A stretch of DNA of 64,000 nt from Emcibacter sp. SYSU 3D8 (lineage in GTDB: Bacteria > Pseudomonadota > Alphaproteobacteria > SMXS01), in NCBI RefSeq assembly GCF_039655875.1, contig NZ_JBBYXK010000003.1, forward strand, positions 310,001 to 374,000. Direction: 5' to 3'. Each line of letters starts with the position of its first letter. The stretch's first letter is position 1. Under the pieces are notes generated by a model. The model was not told the origin of the DNA. It was given only the letters and a program-made list of their open reading frames with translations, and ran no database searches. A program made the position numbers and the translations under genes. Positions 9,091 through 17,764 of the stretch are shown here, piece after piece.

Positions 9091-9513
9091 TTATTCGGGT
9101 TGATAGGTGATGACGGCGCCGGCGGCCTCGGTTTCGGCCTTGTAGATCTCGGCGGTCGGGTCGTGGCTCACGGTCAACGCCGAGGGACCGGTCCAGACGA
9201 TCGCGGCCCGGGGGCCGCCCCATGCCGCCCTGACATCGCCTCCATTAGAGACGAAGGCGTTGCCGCTCTTGTTGGCCAGCGGCTCGCCGGCCTCGACGAC
9301 CGAAACCTGCGATCCCACTGACCTCGTGCTGGCGCATTCGCGCGTGAACAGCACCGCTTCCAGCCTGCCGTTGGGCGAGGCGGCGCGCGACACCTCCGTG
9401 TTCTTGCACGGCAGCAGCGGCAGGTCGGGCCAGGTGAAATACATCCAGACATTGAAGCCGATGACGGCGGCGGCGACGCTGATCAGGACGACGCGAAGGC
9501 GTTCAGGCTTCAT
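9091..9513 (-). CDS. Hypothetical membrane-anchored protein
   Basis: A 140-residue protein with one N-terminal hydrophobic segment (LRVVLISVAAAVIGFNVWMYF, residues ~6-26), which is either an uncleaved anchor or a signal peptide. The following domain is small and probably periplasmic, with two cysteines (~36 and ~60) that could form a disulfide. No family is recognised. It begins with ATG at 9511-9513 and has normal high-GC codon use. It points the same way as the downstream catabolic genes but is separated from the SnoaL-like gene upstream by 92 bases. Its function is unknown. Confidence 0.65.
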   Translation of the reverse strand: MKPERLRVVLISVAAAVIGFNVWMYFTWPDLPLLPCKNTEVSRAASPNGRLEAVLFTRECASTRSVGSQVSVVEAGEPLANKSGNAFVSNGGDVRAAWGGPRAAIVWTGPSALTVSHDPTAEIYKAETEAAGAVITYQPE

Positions 9514-9605
9514 TGTCTCTGGTTCTCCCGGCTGGCGGACATGGTCCGTGATCGGACAACCGGGACTTTGCCCTGCCTGCGCCGCGCCGTCACCGGGTTT
9601 CTGGA

Positions 9606-10115
9606 TTACCTGGCCTTCTTGCCCTTGGCTTTTTTGGCGTTGCGCTCGGCGACCCGCTGGCGCGCCAGCTCGTAGACGTGCCGGTTGCCGCGGCTCCAGG
9701 TTACGGTCAGCTTGGTGGCATGGATCTTCCAGCCGGACTTGCCGCGCTTGATCTTGTGCGTGTAGTAGCCGCCCAGCGTGTGGCTGGAATCGCCCTGGCT
9801 GTTGGGCAGGAAGTGCTCGGCCTGCATGTAGACGGTGACCACCGCATCGTCGCCCCTGATGTCGAACACCATGTTCGCCAGCAGGTGCTGGGTGGCGTCG
9901 AAGCCGGGCAGCATCATCTGCACCCCGGCAGCCCAGTCGTCGCCCTTCATGCGTGTGCCGGGCTGGCCGCTGTAGGAAGAGAAGTCGATGTCGACCTCGT
10001 CGGCGAAGATCGAGCGGTAGAGCTTCCAGTCGCGCGTGTCGATGCCGGTGGCGTATTTGTTGATAAGGTCGGTCAGGTCGGCGCGGTCACGCAGATATTT
10101 CAGGTCGTCGCTCAT
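9606..10115 (-). CDS. SnoaL-like / NTF2-fold protein
   Basis: A 169-residue NTF2-fold protein. It has the SnoaL_4 pattern: an N-terminal helix (LKYLRDRADLTDLINKYATGID), then DWKLYRSIFADEVDIDF, and a C-terminal sheet ending in WKIHATKLTVTWSRGN. The tail RNAKKAKGKKAR is strongly basic. It follows the flavin oxidoreductase gene by 11 bases on the minus strand and belongs to the same probable operon (P450, LLM oxidoreductase, OYE-like enzyme, SnoaL). Relatives act as isomerases or dehydratases on small cyclic substrates; a role in shaping an intermediate of this pathway is inference. Confidence 0.88.
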   Translation of the reverse strand: MSDDLKYLRDRADLTDLINKYATGIDTRDWKLYRSIFADEVDIDFSSYSGQPGTRMKGDDWAAGVQMMLPGFDATQHLLANMVFDIRGDDAVVTVYMQAEHFLPNSQGDSSHTLGGYYTHKIKRGKSGWKIHATKLTVTWSRGNRHVYELARQRVAERNAKKAKGKKAR

Positions 10116-10126
10116 CGTCTCACCCC

Positions 10127-12088
10127 TCAGATGGCCTTGGCCGCGAGATGGCCTTCGCGGATGGCAGTTTGCAGGAAGCGGGGCGAATTTGCATCGCCCA
10201 CCACATGAACCTCGGCAATGGCGCCCCGCAGCTCGTTGAACAGGTCGCGGTTCGGCCGGTTGGCCGACACGAACACCACGGTCTCGGCCGGCACCGCCAA
10301 CGGCGCGCCCTCATAGGTCGGCTGGATGGTGGCTTCCTCGTCGCCGATATCGGTCATGCGGTAGCGGGTGAACACCTGGAACTTGCCCTTGTTCAGACGC
10401 TCCAGCGCCGGCTCGGTCATCAGGGCGCTTTCCACCTTGGTGCCGAACATGGCCTGGGTGGTCACGTAGCTCACCGCCGCGCCGGCCTCCATCAGATATT
10501 CGGCGACGCCGATGGCCTCGTAGTGGCCCACGTCGTCCACCACCACGGCGCTCTTGCCGATGCGGTTGCGGCCATGGGTCAGCAGGTCCAGGCTCGACAA
10601 CACGTTGGGCCGGTCGAAATGGCCGATCGGCTCGCCCGGATTGGTCGACTGGATGCCGTCCATGCGCGGCATCGAGCCGGTCGCAATGACGACGGCGTCC
10701 GGATTCTCGGCGAGGACGTCTTCCTTCTCCATATAGGTGCCGAGGCGGACCTCGACGCCCAGGCGGAAGATCTCCGCCTCCTGCCATTTGGTGATGTCGG
10801 CGATACCGTGGCGCTTTGGCAGCTTGGCGGCAAAATTCATCATGCCGCCCAGTTCATCGGTCGCCTCGGCCAGCACCACCTTGTGGCCGCGCAGGGCGGC
10901 GACGCGGGCAGCTTCCAGACCCGCCGGTCCGCCGCCGATCACCAGCACCTTCTTCTGCGCCCCGGCGGTGCCGATGCGGTCGTCACCGATGGACCGCTCG
11001 AAGCCGACACCCGGATTGACCGCGCAGCCCATGCGCCGCGCCGGACCCAGCAGGTTGCCGACGCAGCCCTGGTTGCAGGCGATGCAGGGCCGGATTTCCT
11101 CGACCCGGCCCTCGATGGTCTTTCGCACCAGGTCCGGGTCGGCGATGTTGGCGCGGGTCATGCCCACCATGTCGGCCTCGCCCTGGCGGATGATCTGGTC
11201 CGCCTCCTCCAGTGTCCGCACCCGGCCAATGACGATGGTCGGGACCATCGCGATCCTGGCGATGGGCACGCTGGTCGGCAGTTCGTAGCCCATGGGCTCG
11301 TGCATGCCGCCGATCATCTTGGGAAAGCTGTTGTAGTTGCCCATGGAGACGTTAACGAAGTCCACCAGGTCTTCCTGCTGCACCCGCTCGACCGCCATCT
11401 GGTTCATCTCGACGCCGACGCCGGCCGCCACCATGTCGGGGGCGACGCGGATGCCGACGGCGAAGCCGGGGCGGACCGCGGCGCGAATGGCGCGCAGCGT
11501 TTCCACCATGAACCGGACGCGGTTCTCGAACGGCCCGCCGTAATCGTCGGTCCGCTTGTTGATATTGGGCGACAGGAATTGCTGCACCAGATAGCCGTGC
11601 GCGCAGTGAAGCTCGACCCCGTCGATGCCCGCCTTGTCGCAGCGCGCGGCCGTGGCCGCATAGGCGCCGATGATCTCGTCGATCATGTCCCGGGTCATCG
11701 GGATCGGCACCGCGCCGCCCAGCGGATTGGGGATGTCGGACGCCGACCAGGGCGGGCTGCCATCGAGCGGCGTGCCATTGTGCCCGGCATGCCAGATCTG
11801 CTGGAACACGGTCATGCCATGGGGCCTGACGGCATCCATCAGCCTGCCGTAACCCTCGTCCAGCGTCGGATCGAACATGTTGAGCGGCGCCGGGCTGGTC
11901 GGATGCACCGACAGGATTTCCAGGATCGACAGGCCGACGCCGCCGCGCGCCCTGGCCGCGTGATATTCGATCAGGTCGTCCGACATGACGCCGCCGCCGA
12001 TGCCGGTGGCGTGGGCGGTGCGGACGACCCGGTTCTTGATCGTCTTCCCCGCGATCTGGATCGGCTGCAATATGTGCGTGAGCGCCAT
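10127..12088 (-). CDS. FAD/FMN- and Fe-S-containing NADH:flavin oxidoreductase (old yellow enzyme / 2,4-dienoyl-CoA reductase-like)
   Basis: A 653-residue multi-cofactor reductase. The N-terminal TIM barrel of the old yellow enzyme family covers residues ~1-340 (HILQPIQIAGKTIKNRVV; GVELHCAHGYLVQQFLSP; DMVGMTRANIADPDL). It is followed by a [4Fe-4S] motif CIACNQGC with a fourth Cys 13 residues on, and a GGGPAGLEAAR dinucleotide-binding domain with a second NAD(P)H module. This layout matches FadH and the BaiCD/BaiH enoate reductases, which reduce alpha,beta-unsaturated or dienoyl substrates through Fe-S-mediated electron transfer. Next to P450s and an LLM oxidoreductase, it probably saturates a ring or side-chain enone. 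The exact substrate is unknown. Confidence 0.93.
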   Translation of the reverse strand: MALTHILQPIQIAGKTIKNRVVRTAHATGIGGGVMSDDLIEYHAARARGGVGLSILEILSVHPTSPAPLNMFDPTLDEGYGRLMDAVRPHGMTVFQQIWHAGHNGTPLDGSPPWSASDIPNPLGGAVPIPMTRDMIDEIIGAYAATAARCDKAGIDGVELHCAHGYLVQQFLSPNINKRTDDYGGPFENRVRFMVETLRAIRAAVRPGFAVGIRVAPDMVAAGVGVEMNQMAVERVQQEDLVDFVNVSMGNYNSFPKMIGGMHEPMGYELPTSVPIARIAMVPTIVIGRVRTLEEADQIIRQGEADMVGMTRANIADPDLVRKTIEGRVEEIRPCIACNQGCVGNLLGPARRMGCAVNPGVGFERSIGDDRIGTAGAQKKVLVIGGGPAGLEAARVAALRGHKVVLAEATDELGGMMNFAAKLPKRHGIADITKWQEAEIFRLGVEVRLGTYMEKEDVLAENPDAVVIATGSMPRMDGIQSTNPGEPIGHFDRPNVLSSLDLLTHGRNRIGKSAVVVDDVGHYEAIGVAEYLMEAGAAVSYVTTQAMFGTKVESALMTEPALERLNKGKFQVFTRYRMTDIGDEEATIQPTYEGAPLAVPAETVVFVSANRPNRDLFNELRGAIAEVHVVGDANSPRFLQTAIREGHLAAKAI

Positions 12089-12124
12089 GTGTCTCCCCTT
12101 CAGCCAGGCGTTCGGACGATAGGT

Positions 12125-13012
12125 CTAGCGCGCCAGGTGCGGCGCCAGATTGGTATAGCTTCCCGGCACCAGTTCGGTCAGCTGGACGCGGCCCAGACCC
12201 CAGGATTCCATCTGGGCGATCTTGGCCGCCACCTTCTCCGGATGGCCTACCAGGCCGCTGGCGAAATTGTTGCCCAGCGTCGCCTCCAGGCCCTTGACTG
12301 CGTCGCTCTCGCCGGCCGCCATCAGCGTGAAGTAGCCGATCGGGATGTCCGCCTTGATCTCGCGAACCCTGGCGATCATCTCGCGCACGTCGTCGTCGGT
12401 CACGGTGGCGAGGGCGGCCAGGTCGATCGAGCCGCCGCGGATGAACTCGCCGGCGAACACCTCCACCCGGTCGACCAGCGGCGTGATCTCGCGCCGTGTG
12501 CGCGGTCCGCCGGCCGAGCCGACCAGCAGCGGCCGCGTGCCGTCATAGGGGCCGATCACCGGCACGTTGATCCGGTAATAGTCGCCGCCGAACGTGCACT
12601 TGCCGGTGTCGAATATCTCGCGCACCACGCTCATGGCCTCGCGGTAGCGTCCGGCGCGCTCGGGCGCTGGCGGATAATGCTGGCCCAGCCCGCCCGACAC
12701 CTCGTTCTCCGACCAGCCGGCGCCCAGGCCCGCCTCGAACCGGCCCTTTGCCACCTGGTGCAGGGTCAGGCTCGCCTGGGCGAACTCCACCGGCGAGCGG
12801 AACAGATTGTTGCAGAACGACGACCCGAACCGCAGGTCCTTCGTCGCGCAGGCGATACGGGTCAAGGTCACCCATACATGCGGGTAGGGCTTGTCGCCGA
12901 CCCAGAAATGATCGCTGACGACCACGCCCGTATAGCCTTCGGCCTCGCGCGCCAGCGCCCAGTCCGCCGGGTCGAGGTCGATCCCGGTGTTGTAGTTGGC
13001 GAAGTATTCCAT
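12125..13012 (-). CDS. LLM-class flavin-dependent oxidoreductase
   Basis: A 295-residue luciferase-like monooxygenase-fold protein using FMN or F420. The pattern fits: GYTGVVVSDHFWVG near residue 30, LGAGWSENEVSGG near 100, a helical middle and a C-terminal GHPEKVAAKIAQM followed by GLGRVQLTEL. ATG at 13010-13012 was chosen because it lies 5 bases behind the P450 stop codon; longer in-frame openings would overlap that gene deeply. It is tightly coupled to the P450, suggesting both act on the same substrate. Whether it is a monooxygenase or an F420-dependent dehydrogenase cannot be told from sequence. Confidence 0.9.
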   Translation of the reverse strand: MEYFANYNTGIDLDPADWALAREAEGYTGVVVSDHFWVGDKPYPHVWVTLTRIACATKDLRFGSSFCNNLFRSPVEFAQASLTLHQVAKGRFEAGLGAGWSENEVSGGLGQHYPPAPERAGRYREAMSVVREIFDTGKCTFGGDYYRINVPVIGPYDGTRPLLVGSAGGPRTRREITPLVDRVEVFAGEFIRGGSIDLAALATVTDDDVREMIARVREIKADIPIGYFTLMAAGESDAVKGLEATLGNNFASGLVGHPEKVAAKIAQMESWGLGRVQLTELVPGSYTNLAPHLAR

Positions 13013-13017
13013 CGGCG

Positions 13018-14214
13018 TTACTCCACGTCCCAGGCAACCGGCAGACGGTCGAAACCATACAGCACAGATGGGGCGGTCTGCACCGCCGGTCCGTCGGCGC
13101 GCAGGTTCGGCAGCCGGGTCAGCACCTCGGTCAGCGCGATCCTGGCTTCCATCCGGGCGAGCGGCGCGCCGGTGCAGATGTGGGTGCCCCAGCCGAAGCC
13201 CAGCTGCTTGCGCAACTCGCTGGCATCGCGCTCCACGTCGAACCTGTCGGGGTCCGAGAACTGCGCCTGGTCCAGATTGGCCGCGGCGAACATGCACATC
13301 ACCTTGGAATCCTTGGGAATATGCACGCCGTGCAGGGTGACGTCCTCGTTGTTGGTGCGGAACAGGCCGTGCACCGGCGCGGTGAACCGCATGGATTCCT
13401 CGGCCGCTGCCGGGATCAGCTGGGCGGGATCGGCCAGTACCTTGGCCATCTGGTCAGGGTTGTTCAGCAGATGGTGGATGGTGTTGCACACCAGCATGGT
13501 CGTGGTGCCGCTGCCGGCGATCAGCAGGAACGAGATGAAGCCCAGCACGCGGGCCGGCTCCAGCGTCTTGCCGTCCACTTCGGCGGTCAGCAGGCGGGTG
13601 ATCAGATCGTCCGCCAGATCGCCGCCCTGTTCCAGCACCTTGTGACGCTTCTGCACCTCGTTGGTGAAATAGGCGCCGAACTCGCCCTGGACGCGCTGGA
13701 TCACCGCCGGATCGGCGTCGCCGAACACGCCCATGGTCAGCTCTTCCACCCAGCCCCGGAACATCAGGCGGTCGTCCGGATTGACGCCCAGCATGCGGGC
13801 AATGACGAACAGCGGAATGTGCATGGCGAAGTCGCGCATCAAATCGGCGCGGCCGTTCGGCTGCAACGTGTCGATCAGTTCCTTCACGTAGCCGGCGATG
13901 TCCGGCTCCAGCGCGTTGATCGACTGGCGGGTGAACGCCTTGTTGACCAGCTTGAGCTGGAAGTCGTGCTCGGGCGGATCCACGTTGACCAATGCGTTGG
14001 GTGCGTTGGGGTCGGCATAGGCGGTGCCCGGACCGAACTTGCTCGACCACATGGCGGTGTCGCGCAGAATTTCCTTCACGTCCTGATAGCGGCTGACCGA
14101 ATAGAAGCCGTATCGTTCGGACTTGTGCACCGGGCACTCGGCGATCAGCCGCTTGTAGACGGGATGGGGATTTTCCTGAAAGTCCCGGTCCTTGATGTCG
14201 AAGAAGTCGTCCAT
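13018..14214 (-). CDS. Cytochrome P450
   Basis: A soluble bacterial class I P450 of 398 residues that hydroxylates a hydrophobic substrate with electrons from a ferredoxin. Visible motifs are the I-helix AGSGTTT (~240), the K-helix EESMR (ExxR, ~282) and the heme-binding loop FGWGTHICTGAPLARME with the proximal Cys (~350). The start is ATG at 14212-14214. No ferredoxin or ferredoxin reductase gene is in the window. It is first in a minus-strand series with an LLM oxidoreductase, an OYE-like reductase and a SnoaL-like protein, and divergent from a TetR gene that may regulate it. The CYP family cannot be assigned without alignment. Confidence 0.95.
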   Translation of the reverse strand: MDDFFDIKDRDFQENPHPVYKRLIAECPVHKSERYGFYSVSRYQDVKEILRDTAMWSSKFGPGTAYADPNAPNALVNVDPPEHDFQLKLVNKAFTRQSINALEPDIAGYVKELIDTLQPNGRADLMRDFAMHIPLFVIARMLGVNPDDRLMFRGWVEELTMGVFGDADPAVIQRVQGEFGAYFTNEVQKRHKVLEQGGDLADDLITRLLTAEVDGKTLEPARVLGFISFLLIAGSGTTTMLVCNTIHHLLNNPDQMAKVLADPAQLIPAAAEESMRFTAPVHGLFRTNNEDVTLHGVHIPKDSKVMCMFAAANLDQAQFSDPDRFDVERDASELRKQLGFGWGTHICTGAPLARMEARIALTEVLTRLPNLRADGPAVQTAPSVLYGFDRLPVAWDVE

Positions 14215-14344
14215 GAAATTTCCCCGTCGTGGCGCGGCGATCCGCGATATCTTATGACTTGCGGCATGGCCGCCGTTTCAAATCCCCAAGGCCCGACCAT
14301 TCCGGGTTCGACGCAGATGGTCAAACCGATAAAATGGAACGATG

Positions 14345-14354
14345 TAAAATTTTA
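14345..14354. promoter_or_regulatory. AT-rich palindrome in P450/TetR divergent promoter region
   Basis: TAAAATTTTA is a perfect 10-bp palindrome in the 267-base gap between the divergent P450 and TetR genes. A second dyad, GCGGC-ATG-GCCGC, lies near 14263-14275. Either could be a binding site of the TetR regulator. No test is possible from one sequence. Confidence 0.25.
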
Positions 14355-14481
14355 GGGATGCCGGACGCGTCGGTCAAGTGGCCTGCGATCTTGAATCGTG
14401 CCGGTACGACCGCTAAAAGCGACAATGAAGGTTGGAAGTGCGGATCACGCAGACCTTTGCGCCCGAAACAGTGACGGACAG

Positions 14482-15162
14482 ATGATGACCAAGGTGAGCG
14501 CGGCAAGTCAGAAGCGTTCTTCGTATTCCAGCGAGTCCATGGCGCGCCGCCGCACCCGGGTGCTCGAGGAAGCGCGCAAGCTCATCGCCGAATCGGGATA
14601 TGACGGCGTCACCATGCGGCTGCTTGCCGAGCGGTCGGAAGTTGCGTCGGCCACGCTGTACAACATCTACGGCAACAAGGAGACGGTGATCGCCACGGCG
14701 GTTTCCGAGTTGTTCGAAGAACAGATGGCGCACGACACCGCCGAGCGCGGCGCGGGCCTTGACGGCACCATTGCGCGCATGCGCTGGATCGCCGAGGAAA
14801 TCCGGCGCATGCCCGAATATTCCCGCGCCATGGTCACGGTCTATTTCTCGGCCAGCGCCGAGAACCTGGTCCGCGACCTGCTGCGCCGCATCACCATGCA
14901 GGCTCACCGGCGGTTGTTTGCAAGCCTGCGCGAGCAGGGCGGCCTGCTGCCCTGGGTCGATATCGACCTGTTGGCGTCGCAGACCGCCAATCACCAGTAC
15001 GCGGCCGTGCACGACTGGGCCATCGGCAAGGTCGCCATGGACCGGCTGGCCGACAGGCAGATTTACGAACTGCTCCTCGCGCTGGCGGCTGTCACCACCG
15101 GCGACATCGCCGACGACGTCCGCACCCGTCTGCGTCAGGTCCAGGAGACGCTGGTTTCCTGA
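14482..15162 (+). CDS. TetR family transcriptional regulator
   Basis: A 226-residue TetR-type regulator. The N-terminal helix-turn-helix is clear (VLEEARKLIAESGYDGVTM, LAERSEVASATLYNIYGNKE). The C-terminal part is helical and similar to regulators of fatty-acid or steroid catabolism only in general form. The ATG at 14482 was taken; an ATG at once behind it (14485) and a GTG far upstream (14398) are alternatives, and the N-terminus of the longer form looks untranslated. It is divergent from the first P450 gene and tail-to-tail with the second, so it may control one or both. Confidence 0.9.
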   Translation: MMTKVSAASQKRSSYSSESMARRRTRVLEEARKLIAESGYDGVTMRLLAERSEVASATLYNIYGNKETVIATAVSELFEEQMAHDTAERGAGLDGTIARMRWIAEEIRRMPEYSRAMVTVYFSASAENLVRDLLRRITMQAHRRLFASLREQGGLLPWVDIDLLASQTANHQYAAVHDWAIGKVAMDRLADRQIYELLLALAAVTTGDIADDVRTRLRQVQETLVS

Positions 15163-15331
15163 TGGGCGGCAGGCGCGGTCGCCAATCGCGCGTCGGCTTC
15201 CAGCTTCAGCCCGTCGGCGATGGCGGCCTCGTCCGAACCTGACGGAAACGGCGTCTGGACAGCCTCCAGGCCAACCTTCATCGCCGTGCCGCCGGCTTCC
15301 CAGCCACAGACGAAGGGGATGGTTGTTTTCC

Positions 15332-16582
15332 TCAGCGGGCGCGGTAGCTGACATGCAGGCCGGTCAGGCCCCGGTGCAGGATGCTGACGATGTGGCGCAA
15401 CTCGTTCCTGTTCGGCGTCAGGCGCCAGTCGGTCAGGCGGGTGAACAGGCGCTCAAAGGCGATGTTCATCTCCTTTCGGGCGAGCATGGCGCCGACGCAG
15501 AAATGGGTGCCCATGCCGAACGACAGGTGCGCCTCGGCATTCGGCCGGTCGGGATTGAACGCGTCGCCATCCTCGAACTTGCCCTCGTCCCGGTTGGCGG
15601 CGTCATAGCTCAACAGCAGGATGGCGCCTTCCGGCAAGGTCACGCCGGCCAGTTCGGTCTCATGCGTGACGATGCGCCACATATGCTTGGTCGGCGCCTC
15701 CAGCCGCAGGACTTCCTCGACCACGTTGGGGATCAGCGAGATATCGTCCCCCAGTTTCCCGGCCAGGCCCGGCGTCCCGAGGATATAAGCCATGCCGCCC
15801 GCCAGCGCGTTGGTGGTGGTCTCGTTGCCGGCCACCAGCAGCTGCTGGATGATCGACAGCGCCTCGGACATGGTCAGCAGGCGGCCGTCATAGACAGTGG
15901 CGTTGGCCACGTCGCTGATGATGTCGTCCTTCGGCTCGGCCCGGCGGCTTTCCACCACCCTGGCGAAATATTGGTGCATCTCGACCACCGACCGGGCGCC
16001 CTGCAGCTGGGCGTCCTTGCCGCCCATCTGGCTCAGGCTGGCAATCACGTCGTCGGACCAGCGCTTGAAACGGGGCAGGTCCTCGCGCGGCACGCCCAGC
16101 TGGTCCGCGATGACGAAGACGGGCAGGGGGATGGCGAAGCGCTCGAAGAAGTCGCACTCGGTCGACTTCGCCATCTCGTCGATCAGCTCGTCGCAGATTT
16201 GCGTGATATAGGTTTCCATGGAATTGACGCGCGACGCGCTGAACGCCTTGTTGACCAGGGTGCGGTACTCGCGCTGGGCGGGCGGATCCTGGGTCAGCAT
16301 GGTCTCGACCTGCGGAAAGCCCTCGGCCATGATCGCCTCCACGTCGGGATCGCGCTGGCCGCGGGCGCTCATCAGGCTGGCGAATTTGTTGGAGAACCGC
16401 TTCCAGTCGCGCAGCACCTCCTGCACCAGCTTGTAGGGTGTGACCAGCCACACGTCGCGGCCGGGTATGGGGCTGTTGGGCAGTTTGTAGACCGGGGCCT
16501 CGGCCCGTGCCGCCGCATAGAACGCGAACGGGCACTCGACCGTCTCCGGGTCGAAGAAGTTCATCGTGTCCAGTCTGGTCAT
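15332..16582 (-). CDS. Cytochrome P450
   Basis: A second soluble class I P450, 416 residues. Motifs: I-helix AGNETTT (~258), K-helix EEVLR (ExxR, ~294) and the heme loop FGMGTHFCVGAMLARKE with the proximal Cys (~363). The I-helix acid-alcohol pair is E-T, in the region used for oxygen activation. It differs clearly from the P450 at 13018-14214, so the pair is not a recent tandem duplication. It is divergent from a glyoxalase-fold gene with a 144-base gap. No redox partner is encoded nearby. The ATG at 16582 follows a GGGGAAAGG-like ribosome site; an ATG six codons in is also possible. Confidence 0.95.
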   Translation of the reverse strand: MTRLDTMNFFDPETVECPFAFYAAARAEAPVYKLPNSPIPGRDVWLVTPYKLVQEVLRDWKRFSNKFASLMSARGQRDPDVEAIMAEGFPQVETMLTQDPPAQREYRTLVNKAFSASRVNSMETYITQICDELIDEMAKSTECDFFERFAIPLPVFVIADQLGVPREDLPRFKRWSDDVIASLSQMGGKDAQLQGARSVVEMHQYFARVVESRRAEPKDDIISDVANATVYDGRLLTMSEALSIIQQLLVAGNETTTNALAGGMAYILGTPGLAGKLGDDISLIPNVVEEVLRLEAPTKHMWRIVTHETELAGVTLPEGAILLLSYDAANRDEGKFEDGDAFNPDRPNAEAHLSFGMGTHFCVGAMLARKEMNIAFERLFTRLTDWRLTPNRNELRHIVSILHRGLTGLHVSYRAR

Positions 16583-16726
16583 GGCGCAGCCTTTCCCCGC
16601 TTCCCGGGAGAGTTATCCGAACCGGATCATGCTGCAAGCCCGGCGCTGGTGCCACCTGTCAGGGGTGACAGTGGCGCTGCTGTCCGGCTATTGGTTGCAC
16701 AGGGGAGAAAACGAAAGGACCGTCCC

Positions 16727-17245
16727 ATGGAAATGCCTTATGGCGCCATCGTGCAGCAGGCCTATGTGGTGAACGACATCCGCGCCGCGGCGGAGAAGTG
16801 GAATCGCACGTTCGGCATCGGCCCGTTCGTCCACCTGCCGCATATCACGCTGCCCAACGTGCTCTACCACGGCCAGCCGGCCGAGATGGAGCTGTCGGCG
16901 GCGCTGTGCCAGGCCGGCCCGATCCAGGTCGAGCTGATCCAGCAGCACTATGACGGCCCGTCCTGCTACCGCGACACCTGGCCGAAAGGTCAGGAAGGAT
17001 TCCATCATGTCGCCGTGCTGTGCGCGGACTTCGAGAAGGAACGCGCCCGCTACGAGGCCATGGGCTGCCCGACGGCGATGATCTTCGGCGGCACGGAAAA
17101 CCGCACCTGCTACATGGACGCCCGCCACCTGACCGGCGGCATGGTCGAGCTGTACACCGACTATCCGGGCATCCGGCACCTGTACCGCACGGTATCGGAA
17201 CGCGCGGCAAACTGGGATGGGAAGGATATTCTGGTCGGGATGTAG
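16727..17245 (+). CDS. VOC (glyoxalase/dioxygenase fold) family protein
   Basis: A 172-residue protein of the vicinal-oxygen-chelate superfamily. It has the paired beta-alpha-beta-beta-beta modules: IVQQAYVVNDIRAAAEKWNRTFG at the start and GFHHVAVLCADFEKERARYEAMG in the second half. Possible metal ligands are the His of GFHHVAV, a Glu in the QVELIQQH strand and the Glu of GGMVELYTD. Relatives include methylmalonyl-CoA epimerase, extradiol dioxygenases and lactoylglutathione lyases, and the exact activity is open. ATG at 16727 follows AGGGGAG at a long spacing. It lies divergent from a P450. Confidence 0.9.
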   Translation: MEMPYGAIVQQAYVVNDIRAAAEKWNRTFGIGPFVHLPHITLPNVLYHGQPAEMELSAALCQAGPIQVELIQQHYDGPSCYRDTWPKGQEGFHHVAVLCADFEKERARYEAMGCPTAMIFGGTENRTCYMDARHLTGGMVELYTDYPGIRHLYRTVSERAANWDGKDILVGM

Positions 17246-17287
17246 CTACCGCGTTCATAGAGGAGCGTTTTCGCTCCAATTCGGAAG

Positions 17288-17704
17288 CTAGCGAGAGCGG
17301 AACAGTCTTTCTAGCCCCCTGCACAATACGACCTTTAGCGGTAGCGCAATCAGAAGCGTATCCGACCCAACCCGCGATGCATCCGCGCCCGTCTCATCGC
17401 ACATGATCTTGGTGAATGTGGACCAGAGGTTTTCTTGGTCCCTCCCGTCCGGCGGCAGTGCTTTAAGGAGGGCGTCGAAAACGTCACCAGCAGTCTGCCA
17501 GGTTGCTGCATCTGCATAGTTGAACGACACACCAAAGTGCCTTTCAACCTCCAAGACGGCATCCACTTCATCCCCATCGCCGCCGAAGCCGATGGTTTCC
17601 AGATGCTGGTTCTGTGCTGCTTGCATACTTCTCAGAGCACCGGTCCAAGGTTTTCGCGCAACGTCCCATCCTCCTCCACATCGTACGTTCAACGCGCGGC
17701 TCAT
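17288..17704 (-). CDS. Small hypothetical protein, acyl-carrier-protein-like
   Basis: A 138-residue protein. The middle part (DAVLEVERHFGVSF, then TAGDVFDALLKAL) resembles the helix II-III region of acyl carrier proteins and their DUF1493-like relatives. There is no clear DSL phosphopantetheine motif, so a carrier function is doubtful. The ATG at 17702-17704 lies only 14 bases behind a strong terminator of the upstream Rieske gene, leaving little room for its own promoter. A shorter form starting at 17626 is possible. The function is unknown. Confidence 0.6.
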   Translation of the reverse strand: MSRALNVRCGGGWDVARKPWTGALRSMQAAQNQHLETIGFGGDGDEVDAVLEVERHFGVSFNYADAATWQTAGDVFDALLKALPPDGRDQENLWSTFTKIMCDETGADASRVGSDTLLIALPLKVVLCRGLERLFRSR

Positions 17705-17717
17705 CAATCGCCAAAAC

Positions 17718-17743
17718 AAAAGGGGCGCCGAAGCGCCCCTTTT
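17718..17743 (-). terminator. Rho-independent terminator (UUCG loop) of first Rieske gene
   Basis: AAAAGGGGCGC and GCGCCCCTTTT pair perfectly. Read on the minus strand, the loop is TTCG closed by C-G, the very stable cUUCGg tetraloop, and the stem ends in TTTT. It lies 21 bases behind the stop codon of the Rieske gene at 17765. A near-identical element follows the second Rieske gene (19588-19614). Confidence 0.9.
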
Positions 17744-17764
17744 CCGAACCCCCTGAAGTCAGGC

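Noticed and set aside
9260-9751. Plus-strand open frame across two minus-strand genes
   Set aside because: It is antisense to two better candidates, with low-complexity Arg/Pro-rich sequence.
10148-13645. 1,165-codon open frame on the plus strand
   Set aside because: It runs antisense across three convincing genes (OYE-like, LLM, P450) and has the low-complexity composition of a shadow frame.
15135-15281. 48-codon minus-strand frame between the second P450 and the TetR gene
   Set aside because: The sequence is somewhat protein-like, but it overlaps the 3' end of the TetR gene, has no clear ribosome site and no recognisable family. It could be a gene remnant.
14759-17245. 828-codon plus-strand frame that ends in the VOC protein
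   Set aside because: The part before 16727 is out of frame with the TetR gene and antisense to the P450. Only the last 172 codons are a real gene.
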